This document shows, piece after piece, positions 1-6,388 of a stretch of 10,775 bases of DNA. The stretch lies in contig CAZFGL010000073.1 in NCBI GenBank assembly GCA_964518645.1, forward strand, positions 1 to 10,775, read 5' to 3'. The position numbers and the translations under genes are program-made. Below the pieces are notes generated by a model. That model was not told the DNA's origin. It made no database searches and saw nothing but the letters and a program-made list of their open reading frames with translations. The stretch is from HGM13006 sp964518645 (GTDB lineage: Bacteria > Bacillota > Clostridia > Oscillospirales > Oscillospiraceae). The stretch's first letter is position 1; each line of letters opens with the position of its first letter.

Positions 1-439
1 GACAGTCTGCATAGGGAATATAGGGCTTGATGTCGAAGATGGGGGTGCCGTCCATCAGGTCGGCTCCGGCGACGGTGATCACAGGACCGTCGGGGGTATT
101 CGGTTCCACGGAGAGAATCTTTACGCAGGAGAGCCCCAGCTCGTTGGGACGGAAGGGACTTCTGGTAGCAAATACCCCCATGCGGGTGTTGCCACCTAGC
201 CGGGGAGGACGCACCGTAGGGCTCCAGCCCTCCCGGACTGCCCCGGAGAACTGCCATATGATCCACAGGTGAGAAAAATCCTCCAGCCCTCTGACTGCCT
301 CCGGAACACGATATGGCTCTGTAAAGACAATGCGGGAACGGAGTGTTTCCACAAGTCCGCTTTGACGGGGAATGCCGAATTTGGTTGGAAAGGCACTTTC
401 CATGTGCGCAATGACCTTCATAGGTGGGATATGATCCAT
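1..439 (-). CDS. trmO: TrmO-type tRNA t6A37 methyltransferase, C-terminus cut off by the window
   Basis: The 146 visible residues match the TrmO/TsaA-like (YaeB/VirR) family, which uses S-adenosylmethionine to N6-methylate threonylcarbamoyladenosine-37 in some tRNAs reading ACN codons. Seen in the sequence: an N-terminal FGIPRQSGLV segment (21-30), LEDFSHLWIIWQF (52-64), the hallmark RPPRLGGNTRMGVFATRSPF (78-97) followed by RPNELGLS (98-104 region), and LMDGTPIFDIKPYIPY (128-143). The family normally continues for a further C-terminal part, which lies outside the window. The start at 439 was chosen because GGAGG (447-451) lies 7 bases upstream. A second Met at residue 7 is nearer to where many family members begin but has no ribosome-binding site. 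The gene is divergent from the degV-family gene and has its own promoter. Identity is firm; the exact tRNA target is family knowledge. Confidence 0.93.
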   Translation of the reverse strand, partial: MDHIPPMKVIAHMESAFPTKFGIPRQSGLVETLRSRIVFTEPYRVPEAVRGLEDFSHLWIIWQFSGAVREGWSPTVRPPRLGGNTRMGVFATRSPFRPNELGLSCVKILSVEPNTPDGPVITVAGADLMDGTPIFDIKPYIPYADC

Positions 440-467
440 GATGCTGCCTCCGTAGTTTAATATCTTT

Positions 468-497
468 ATTTTACCATGTGCTGCGGGGCAGTGTAAA
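468..497 (-). promoter_or_regulatory. Sigma-A type promoter for trmO
   Basis: On the minus strand, TTTACA (-35, plus-strand 492-497) and TAAAAT (-10, 468-473) each match 5 of 6 consensus bases and are separated by 18 bases. Transcription would start near 460, about 20 bases before the trmO start codon. Confidence 0.65.
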
Positions 498-531
498 GCG
501 TTTTCGGTTTCTTTGAAAAAGAAGAGAGAAA

Positions 532-548
532 AATAGAAAGTTTCTATT
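532..548. promoter_or_regulatory. Perfect 17-base palindrome, candidate operator at the degV-family promoter
   Basis: AATAGAAAGTTTCTATT has 8-base arms around a single central G with no mismatch. Its last two bases are the first two bases of the -35 box (547-552), a position where a bound protein would block or adjust RNA polymerase. A weaker inverted repeat, TTCTTT-GAA-AAAGAA, lies just upstream at 509-523. No known regulator consensus is recognised, so the operator role is inferred from position and symmetry only. Confidence 0.45.
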
Positions 549-575
549 GCAAATCACGTCAAATATCATTATAAT
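547..575 (+). promoter_or_regulatory. Sigma-A type promoter for the degV-family gene
   Basis: TTGCAA (-35, 547-552) is followed after exactly 17 bases by a perfect TATAAT (-10, 570-575). Transcription would start near 582, leaving a leader of about 33 bases with GGAGG at 603-607. This promoter shows that a TTG-initiated extension of the reading frame from 547 is not coding. Confidence 0.8.
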
Positions 576-615
576 AATCATATTCAAATTGTTTTATTCA
601 ACGGAGGATCCCACA

Positions 616-1500
616 ATGAATTACGTTCTTTCCTGCTGCTCCACAGCTGACCTGTCTCCGGAGCATTTCAAAGCCCGGAACATTGAGTATATTTGTTTTC
701 ATTATGAGCTCGATGGCGTCTCCTACCCGGATGATCTGGGCCAGACGGTGCCCTTTGATCAGTTTTATCAGGCTATGGTGGACGGGGCCAGCACAAAAAC
801 CTCTCAGGTCAATGTGGACGAGTATCTGACCTATTTCCGCCGTTTCCTGGATCAGGGAAAGGATGTTGTGCATCTGAGCCTTTCGTCCGGTATTTCCGGT
901 TCTGTGAACTCTGCCCGGGTGGCAAAGGATATGCTGGAGGGAGAGTATCCTGACAGAAAGATCTATGTGGTGGATTCTCTGGCGGCCTCTTCCGGTTATG
1001 GCCTGCTGATGGATAAACTGGCAGATCTCCGTGACGAGGGGATGAGTGCTGCTGAACTTGCCCAGTGGGCGGAAACCCACAAGAAACAGCTGCATCACTG
1101 GTTCTTTACAACGGATCTGACCTTCTTTATCCGGGGCGGTCGTGTTTCCAAGGTCAGCGGCTGGTTTGGTACAGCACTGAATATTTGCCCCCTGCTGAAT
1201 GTAAGCGACGAGGGTAAGCTGGTGGCACGGCACAAGCACCGGGGCAAGAAGAAGGTAATGACTGCCATGGTCAATCAGATGATCGAGCATGCCACAGGTG
1301 GAACCGGTTATTCCGGCAAGTGCTATATGTCCAATTCCGCCTGCGAAGAGGACGCAAGAGCTGTTGCGGATATGGTCGAAGCCAAATTCCCCAATCTGAA
1401 CGGAAAAGTGGAGATCAACAGCGTCGGCACCACCATTGGAAGTCATACCGGCCCGGGAACCGTGGCACTGTTCTTCTGGGGCGATGAGCGGGTAGATTGA
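616..1500 (+). CDS. DegV family fatty-acid-binding protein (FakB-like)
   Basis: This 294-residue protein has the usual length and motifs of the DegV family, two-domain cytoplasmic proteins that hold one fatty acid. In Gram-positive bacteria, family members (FakB) present the fatty acid to the kinase FakA for phosphorylation and entry into phospholipid synthesis. Seen here: STADLSPE (9-16), the TKTSQ ligand-loop motif (60-64), LSLSSGISGS (87-96), VVDSLAASSGYG (118-129), FFIRGGRVSK (170-179), and IGSHTGPGTVALFF (274-287). The start at 616 follows GGAGG (603-607) by 8 bases and is the first Met matching the family N-terminus. It appears to be a single-gene unit, with a strong promoter in front and a terminator behind. 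No fakA-like gene is in the window, so FakB function is inferred; many genomes carry several DegV paralogues with different lipid preferences. Confidence 0.93.
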   Translation: MNYVLSCCSTADLSPEHFKARNIEYICFHYELDGVSYPDDLGQTVPFDQFYQAMVDGASTKTSQVNVDEYLTYFRRFLDQGKDVVHLSLSSGISGSVNSARVAKDMLEGEYPDRKIYVVDSLAASSGYGLLMDKLADLRDEGMSAAELAQWAETHKKQLHHWFFTTDLTFFIRGGRVSKVSGWFGTALNICPLLNVSDEGKLVARHKHRGKKKVMTAMVNQMIEHATGGTGYSGKCYMSNSACEEDARAVADMVEAKFPNLNGKVEINSVGTTIGSHTGPGTVALFFWGDERVD

Positions 1501-1526
1501 TGCCCGGGGCAAAATCATAAATGCTT

Positions 1527-1571
1527 TTCGGCGGATCCGCAGTGATAAGCTGCGAATTCGCCGAAGTTTTT
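1527..1571 (+). terminator. Rho-independent terminator after the degV-family gene
   Basis: TTCGGCG (1527-1533) pairs with CGCCGAA (1559-1565), and inside it CGCAG pairs with CTGCG around TGATAAG. The short joining segments GATC and AATT are mostly pairable, so the stem is nearly continuous. G and five T residues follow. A further small hairpin, CCGGG (1573-1577) with CCCGG (1585-1589), sits directly before the ribosome-binding site of the next gene. Confidence 0.75.
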
Positions 1572-1603
1572 ACCGGGGGAGTATCCCGGCAGGAGGAGAA
1601 GTT

Positions 1604-2251
1604 ATGGAAGTCAGAATTCTGCATCAGGAAAAGGATTTTGTCATATGTGTAAAGCCCGCCGGGGTTCTGTCGCAGGCCGGAACAGGAGATCATATGATCG
1701 CACTGCTTCAGGCACAACTGGGTGGGGAGATTTACCCGGTTCACCGGCTGGATCGGGAAGTGAGCGGCGTTATGGTCTATGCCCGGACAGGAAAAGCAGC
1801 CGCAGGACTGAGCAGAGCCATTCAGGAGGGTACCATGAAAAAGGAGTATCTTGCGGTGGTCTGCGGTGATCCGGAGCATGAACAGGGGATACTGGAGGAT
1901 CTTCTCCTTCATGACAGCAGAAAGAATAAATCCTTTGTGGTAAACCGAATGCGTGCCGGTGTGAAAAAAGCAAAGCTGGGCTACTGTGTGCTTCAGCGGG
2001 AGGGAGGGCACAGCCTGATTCAGGTGCGGCTGTTCACCGGGAGAACCCATCAGATCCGGGTACAGTTTGCCTCCCGGAAAATGCCGCTCCTGGGAGACGG
2101 CCGGTATGGGGGCGGCAGCGGTAAAATTGCACTGGCCTCTGTCCGGCTTACGTTTCCCCATCCCACCCGGCGGGAAATGTGCAGTTATACATTTGTTCCG
2201 GAATCTCTCGGCGGTTTCTCCGGAGTGATCGACCTTGTGGATATGGAATAA
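1604..2251 (+). CDS. RluA-family RNA pseudouridine synthase
   Basis: A 215-residue enzyme predicted to isomerise specific uridines to pseudouridine in ribosomal or transfer RNA. The signature HRLDREVSGV (47-56) carries the catalytic aspartate D50. KPAGVLSQ (17-24), KKEYLAVV (79-86), GRTHQIRVQ (146-154) and LLGDGRYGG (162-170) are the other conserved blocks of the RluA/RluC/RluD fold. It has no N-terminal S4 domain; its length is close to E. coli RluA (about 219 residues) and well below RluC/RluD. The target uridine cannot be read from sequence; 23S rRNA 746, tRNA 32 or another site are all possible. AGGAGG (1591-1596) lies 7 bases before the ATG. I see no clear promoter in the 103 bases after degV, so it may rely on read-through of the preceding terminator or on a weak promoter. 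Confidence 0.92.
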   Translation: MEVRILHQEKDFVICVKPAGVLSQAGTGDHMIALLQAQLGGEIYPVHRLDREVSGVMVYARTGKAAAGLSRAIQEGTMKKEYLAVVCGDPEHEQGILEDLLLHDSRKNKSFVVNRMRAGVKKAKLGYCVLQREGGHSLIQVRLFTGRTHQIRVQFASRKMPLLGDGRYGGGSGKIALASVRLTFPHPTRREMCSYTFVPESLGGFSGVIDLVDME

Positions 2252-2298
2252 CCGTTTTGCGTAAGCCGTCAGTACGGCCTAACGTTCAGAAGATACAG

Positions 2299-2338
2299 AA
2301 AAACCGGTGTCGCAGTCTGGACTGCGACACCGGTTTTT
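2299..2338. terminator. Strong bidirectional terminator between convergent genes
   Basis: A perfect 13-base stem (2304-2316 with 2321-2333) closes a CTGG loop and is flanked by AAAAA (2299-2303) and TTTTT (2334-2338), so it can terminate on both strands. It serves the pseudouridine synthase gene (plus) and the ene-reductase gene (minus), whose stop codon is 8 bases further on. A smaller hairpin without a T tract, GCCGT-CAGT-ACGGC (2265-2278), lies upstream. Confidence 0.93.
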
Positions 2339-2345
2339 GTATGGA

Positions 2346-4364
2346 TCAAAGGGTCAGGCCGATTTCTGCGCCCTGACGGATGGCTTCCAGAGCCTTTCCA
2401 AGCTTGTGGGCATTTCCGATGGATACTGCATCAATGCCCGCATCCACAAGGGACTGACAGAGCTGCTCGTCAGGATGGATACCGGAGGCAACAATTACAC
2501 AGTCCGCATCAAAATGCAGCTGCTTTTCCGTGCCGTCCTTCCCGGTTTCCACCGCATCCACGCCCTGAGCGGTGATGGCGGTGACAAGGGTGTTCTTTTT
2601 GAAGGGAACGCCCAGCCGGTTGAGATCGCCCAATACAGGCCAGCTGGTGCCGGATTCAAATCCGGCGCCGATTTTTTTGCCCTTTTCCAGAAGAACGATG
2701 CTCCGGTCAGGGGTGTTCAGACGCTGAAGAATATGTTCCATGGAATCGGAACGATTGGTCACGGAGAAGAAAAGGTTATCAGCATCCATGGCGGATTTTC
2801 TGGCCAGATACTGGGCTGTGAAGCAACCAATATAGCTGCCGCCGATGACTACGACCCGTTTCCCGGGAATCACATCTCCGGAAAGAAGCTCACGGGAGGT
2901 GTATACGGGGATGGCATCGGGAGAGGCAGGCAGTTCTGTCCGGTTGGGTACACCACCGGTAGCGACGATGACCTTGTCATATCCGGCTGCATCCGACACC
3001 CCGGCGGTATGGTTCAGAAGAATCGTAACCCCCAGCCGGGGAAGACTGGTTTCGTAAAAGGCGATCAGATTGCGGAATTCCTGCCGTGCGGGAATGATGC
3101 AGCCCTGTTTCAGCTGTCCGCCGAGGCTGTCCGACTGCTCCATCAGGGTTACATGATGTCCACGGGAAGCGGCACGGTATGCGGTCTCGCATCCGGCGGG
3201 GCCACCGCCGATAACCAGAAGCTTCTTGGGAGAGTCTGTTTTTGTAACCGGATATTCCAGTTCCCGACCACAGATCCCGTTTACAAGACAGGTGATGGGG
3301 CGATCAAAGAAGGTGTTGGCAAGGCAGCCCTGATTACAGGCCATGCATGGACGGATCTGATCGGGGGTGCCATGAAGAGCCTTGTTCGGAAGCTCCGGAT
3401 CAGCCACAAGCGGCCGGCCAAAGCCCACAAGGTCTGCCTTTTCCATGGCCAGAACCTCTTCGGCGGTGACAGGATCCATGATCCGGTTGCACATCATAAC
3501 AGGCACGGAGACCACGGATTTAATCCCCTTGCCCAGATAGGAAAGTCCTGCTTTGGGCAGGTCACCGGTAAGCTGGGGGATCTTGGTTTCGTGCCATCCG
3601 CCGGTGACGTTGAACATGTCGATACCGGCCTGCTCTGCCAGCGGGGCGAAGGCCATGGCGTCCTCCAGCGTGTTGGAATTGGGGACAAAGTCATCGGCAC
3701 CCAGACGGAGCAGCAGGGGATAGTTTTCGGGGAGAACCTTCCGGACAGCTTCAATCACCATCAGGGGGAAACGGCAGCGGTTTTCAAAGCTGCCGCCAAA
3801 TTCGTCTGTACGGAGATTTGTCAGAGGGGAGAGGAACTGACACAGCAGGTAGCCGGAGGAGGCGGAGATCTCCACAGCGTCAAATCCGGCTGCAACAGCC
3901 CGCCGGGCACCGGCGGCGTAATGGTCGATCAGTTCAAAAATCTGTTCCCGGCTCATCTCGGGGGCAGTTTCCCGGGTGTAACCGGCAAAGGTAGCGGAGG
4001 GGGACAGGGCATCGCCTCCACAGGGAACATCGGCTTTGGGCATGTACCGTCCGGCGTGGTAGAGCTGTACCGCAACCTTGCCACCTCTGGCGTGAACGCC
4101 GTCGGTGAAGGCTTTCCAGCCGGGAATGGTGTTGTCGGTACGGAGACTCATGGAGCCGACTTTTGCACCGTAGTCGTCAAAACGGCAGGAGCCTACAATG
4201 ATGAGACCGGCGCCACCCTCCACGCGTTTCCAGTAGTATTCGGAAAAACGGGGGGTATTATAGCCGTCCTCGGTATAAAGATGGTGCATTGCGGGCATGA
4301 CGATCCTGTTTTTCAGGGTCATGGAGCCGATGGTGATGGGGGTAAACAGTCTTGTGAATTTCAT
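2346..4364 (-). CDS. FMN/FAD/4Fe-4S ene-reductase, 2,4-dienoyl-CoA reductase/enoate reductase type
   Basis: This 672-residue protein has the full architecture of 2,4-dienoyl-CoA reductase (FadH), 2-enoate reductase and the bile-acid enzymes BaiCD/BaiH. These cytosolic flavoenzymes reduce activated C=C bonds with NAD(P)H. An old-yellow-enzyme TIM barrel (about 1-335) binds FMN. Cysteines 340, 343, 347 and 359 (C-x2-C-x3-C-x11-C) would hold a [4Fe-4S] cluster. VIGGGPAGCETAY (384-396) starts the FAD domain, and VVVIGGSYIGC (504-514) is the second nucleotide site, where the central Gly of GxGxxG is Ser510. By alignment from memory, Tyr172 (GYLLCQF) and His258 (GGWHETKIP) correspond to the FadH proton-donor pair Tyr166/His252. 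The start at 4364 was chosen because AGGAGG (4372-4377) lies 7 bases upstream; the open frame continues 27 codons further without support. It stands alone, divergent from the SSB-like gene across 79 bases in which I find no convincing promoter. The true substrate is unknown. Confidence 0.9.
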   Translation of the reverse strand: MKFTRLFTPITIGSMTLKNRIVMPAMHHLYTEDGYNTPRFSEYYWKRVEGGAGLIIVGSCRFDDYGAKVGSMSLRTDNTIPGWKAFTDGVHARGGKVAVQLYHAGRYMPKADVPCGGDALSPSATFAGYTRETAPEMSREQIFELIDHYAAGARRAVAAGFDAVEISASSGYLLCQFLSPLTNLRTDEFGGSFENRCRFPLMVIEAVRKVLPENYPLLLRLGADDFVPNSNTLEDAMAFAPLAEQAGIDMFNVTGGWHETKIPQLTGDLPKAGLSYLGKGIKSVVSVPVMMCNRIMDPVTAEEVLAMEKADLVGFGRPLVADPELPNKALHGTPDQIRPCMACNQGCLANTFFDRPITCLVNGICGRELEYPVTKTDSPKKLLVIGGGPAGCETAYRAASRGHHVTLMEQSDSLGGQLKQGCIIPARQEFRNLIAFYETSLPRLGVTILLNHTAGVSDAAGYDKVIVATGGVPNRTELPASPDAIPVYTSRELLSGDVIPGKRVVVIGGSYIGCFTAQYLARKSAMDADNLFFSVTNRSDSMEHILQRLNTPDRSIVLLEKGKKIGAGFESGTSWPVLGDLNRLGVPFKKNTLVTAITAQGVDAVETGKDGTEKQLHFDADCVIVASGIHPDEQLCQSLVDAGIDAVSIGNAHKLGKALEAIRQGAEIGLTL

Positions 4365-4443
4365 ATTGGATCCTCCTGAGGGTGGTGGCATAGGCCGGGG
4401 AACGTTGGAATATAGTGTTCTATCACAAGGAAGAGGTGGAAGC

Positions 4444-5082
4444 ATGGACAGAATCTTAGAATTGCCGCCGGAAAACGCAGTGGTTCTGCGGGGCGTGGTA
4501 TTGGAAACACCGGAGTATTCCCACGAAAATCATGGAAAACAGTTTATGCATCTGACCCTGTCGGTAGAACGCCTGTCCGGGGTTTACGATCATTTGCCGG
4601 TGATCGCCGGGCGGGAGCTTCTGGAGGCCATGGATCCCACACTGGGGCCAATGGTGGAACTGGAGGGGCAGATCCGTTCCTATAACAACCGCACCGGACA
4701 GGGCAGCAGACTGGTAATTTCGGTATATGCCCAGCGGATACAGTACTGTTCCGGGCCACCGGAAAACAGCGTCTCCCTGATAGGGAAGCTCTGCCGGGAA
4801 CCGGTATATCGGCGGACACCCCTGGGGCGTGAGATTACCGATGTGATGCTGTCCGTGGAACGGAAATATCAGCGCCGGGATTATATCCCCTGCATTCTCT
4901 GGGGCAGTGTGGCACGGATGGGTGCGGAATGGAACAGAGGGACAGAACTGCGCCTGTTGGGACGGCTCCAGAGCCGCTGTTATGTGAAACAGACAGATTC
5001 GGGAGCGGAGCAGCGGACGGCATATGAGGTGTCCGCCATATCGGCTCAGCAGCTGGAGGATGCCTGCATGGACAGGATCTGA
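4444..5082 (+). CDS. Tandem OB-fold single-stranded DNA-binding protein (SSB-like)
   Basis: A 212-residue protein made of two OB-fold units. The second (about 108-200) is the clearer SSB/PriB-like one: VSLIGKLCREPVYRRTP (110-126), then REITDVMLSVER (129-140), DYIPCILWGSVAR (146-158) and TELRLLGRLQSR (167-178). The first (about 11-100) includes VVLRGVVLETPEYSHE (13-28), MVELEGQIRSYN (70-81) and SRLVISVYA (88-96). Proteins of this length and layout are common in Clostridia, annotated as single-stranded DNA-binding proteins distinct from the canonical Ssb, which has one OB fold and an acidic tail. No acidic tail tip is present here. A role in DNA replication, repair or uptake is inferred from the fold. 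A GAGGTGG sequence (4433-4439) precedes the ATG. Its last 37 bases overlap the 3' end of coaBC on the other strand, and no terminator is seen. Confidence 0.82.
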   Translation: MDRILELPPENAVVLRGVVLETPEYSHENHGKQFMHLTLSVERLSGVYDHLPVIAGRELLEAMDPTLGPMVELEGQIRSYNNRTGQGSRLVISVYAQRIQYCSGPPENSVSLIGKLCREPVYRRTPLGREITDVMLSVERKYQRRDYIPCILWGSVARMGAEWNRGTELRLLGRLQSRCYVKQTDSGAEQRTAYEVSAISAQQLEDACMDRI

Positions 5083-6251
5083 TCCAGAATTGCGTGGGCG
5101 GCTTCCTCCTTGTCCATCAGAGGCAGCTCGATCATGTTGTCAGCGGTGATCATGGTGATCACATTGGTGTTGCCCTGGAAGCCGGCACCGGAAACCTTCA
5201 GATTGTTGGCAACGATCATGTCCAGATTCTTTTTGTGGAGCTTTTTACGGCTGTTTTCCAGCATGTTTTCTGTCTCCATGGAGAAGCCACAGAGGAACTG
5301 ACCGGGACGGCGATGGGTTCCCAGATATCCGAGAATATCCTGTGTGCGCTTCAGGGGAATGGACATGTCACTGTCTGATTTTTTGATCTTGTTGTCGGCG
5401 GTGGTGGTCGGAGTGTAATCTGCGACTGCGGCAGCTTTGATAATAATGTCCGCAGTGGGGGCATTTTCCGTGACGGCCTCGTACATATCCTGTGCAGTGG
5501 TCACCGGGATGGTTTTGACCAGAGGGGGATACTTGAGGGCAGTCTGACCGGAGACCAGAGTGACCTCAGCACCACGAAGCATGGCGGCATGGGCGATTGC
5601 ATAGCCCATCTTTCCGCTAGAATGGTTGGTGATATAGCGCACCGGGTCTATGGGCTCCTGAGTGGGGCCGGCAGTGACAAGAATCCTCCGACCGGCAAGA
5701 TCCTTTTCCCGGGCGATCTCCGCCTCGATCCGGTCAAAAATATCTTCAGGCTCAGGCATCTTTCCTTTGCCTACGGCACCGCAGGCAAGGAGACCTGTAG
5801 CGGGCTCCAAAATCAGGTAGCCCCGCTGTCGCAGAGTTTCCAGATTTTCCTGTGTAGCGGGATTTTCGTACATGTTGGTGTTCATGGCCGGTACCAGAAG
5901 CTTTTTGCAGGTACATGCCAGTGCGGTAGTGGAGAGCATGTCGTCGGCAAGTCCATAGCAGAGCTTTGCAATCATATTTGCGGACGCAGGGGCAATGACC
6001 AGAATATCTGCCTGCCGTGCCAGTGCAATGTGCTCGACCTTGGCGGTGTCCATGGGATCAAAGGTGTCCCCGTGACAGCGGTTGCCCGAGAGACTCTCAA
6101 AGGGAATGGGGGAGACGATTTTTTTTGCATTCTCCGTGAGAATGGTCTCCACATGATAGCCCGCCTTCACCAGCAGAGAACAGAGAGAAGGAATTTTATA
6201 TGCAGCGATGCTGCCGGTGACGCCCAGCAGCACGTTTTTTTCGGTGGACAT
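5046..6251 (-). CDS. coaBC: CoaBC: phosphopantothenoylcysteine synthetase/decarboxylase
   Basis: This 401-residue bifunctional enzyme makes 4'-phosphopantetheine for coenzyme A. The C-terminal CoaB half joins 4'-phosphopantothenate to cysteine, using CTP in most bacteria, and the N-terminal flavoprotein CoaC half decarboxylates the product. CoaC (1-185) shows LGVTGSIAAYK (9-19), the catalytic-type His74, PASANMIAKL (88-97), PAMN ending in Asn124, and Cys157 in the ACGAVGKGKMPEP lid. CoaB (from about 188) shows ILVTAGPTQEPIDPVRYITN (190-209), NHSSGKMG (209-216), AAAVADY (273-279) and KIKK (288-291). All the key residues known from E. coli CoaBC that I can place are present, and the length is normal. 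AAGGAGG (6260-6266) lies 8 bases before the ATG. It is divergent from a coaX-like gene of the same pathway and convergent, with overlap, to the SSB-like gene. Confidence 0.97.
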   Translation of the reverse strand: MSTEKNVLLGVTGSIAAYKIPSLCSLLVKAGYHVETILTENAKKIVSPIPFESLSGNRCHGDTFDPMDTAKVEHIALARQADILVIAPASANMIAKLCYGLADDMLSTTALACTCKKLLVPAMNTNMYENPATQENLETLRQRGYLILEPATGLLACGAVGKGKMPEPEDIFDRIEAEIAREKDLAGRRILVTAGPTQEPIDPVRYITNHSSGKMGYAIAHAAMLRGAEVTLVSGQTALKYPPLVKTIPVTTAQDMYEAVTENAPTADIIIKAAAVADYTPTTTADNKIKKSDSDMSIPLKRTQDILGYLGTHRRPGQFLCGFSMETENMLENSRKKLHKKNLDMIVANNLKVSGAGFQGNTNVITMITADNMIELPLMDKEEAAHAILDQILSMQASSSC

Positions 6252-6284
6252 AGGGGCTGCCTCCTTGATAAAAAATGCAATATT

Positions 6285-6312
6285 ATCATAGCATTTTTTT
6301 CGGCAAATACAA
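6285..6312 (-). promoter_or_regulatory. Promoter for coaBC with extended -10
   Basis: On the minus strand TGC-TATGAT forms an extended -10 (TATGAT at 6285-6290, TG within 6291-6293). The -35 is weak, TTGTAT at 6307-6312, with 16-base spacing. Transcription would begin near 6278, about 27 bases before the start codon. The -10 lies in the loop of an AT-rich inverted repeat, AAAAAATGC (6270-6278) and GCATTTTTT (6291-6299). Confidence 0.5.
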
Positions 6313-6330
6313 GGAAAACCTGAATATTTC

Positions 6331-6359
6331 TTGATTATTCCCCGGGGCTGCGGTACAAT
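6331..6359 (+). promoter_or_regulatory. Sigma-A type promoter for the coaX-like gene
   Basis: TTGATT (6331-6336) and TACAAT (6354-6359) are separated by exactly 17 bases. Transcription would start near 6366, about 23 bases before the ATG. Its -35 box lies 18 bases from the -35 of the divergent coaBC promoter. Confidence 0.75.
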
Positions 6360-6388
6360 GAATCAAACAGGCGAAAGGATGGGCAGGA

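Noticed and set aside
547..615. N-terminal extension of the degV-family protein from a TTG at 547
   Set aside because: The extension covers the promoter -35 and -10 boxes and encodes an Ile-rich string absent from the family; ATG 616 has GGAGG at the right distance.
598..1518. A 306-codon minus-strand frame opposite the degV-family gene, and a further one at 1415-2161 opposite the pseudouridine synthase
   Set aside because: The plus-strand genes have family motifs and ribosome-binding sites; these antisense frames have neither.
2307..4379. A 690-codon open frame on the plus strand opposite the ene-reductase gene
   Set aside because: Its product is low-complexity, Gly/His/Phe-rich and matches no family, while the minus strand encodes a clear enzyme with all motifs. 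It is the mirror of codon bias in a GC-rich gene and runs through the terminator.
5589..6323. A 244-codon plus-strand frame opposite coaBC
   Set aside because: Antisense to a fully recognisable CoaBC, with a Cys/His/Gly-rich product of no known type.
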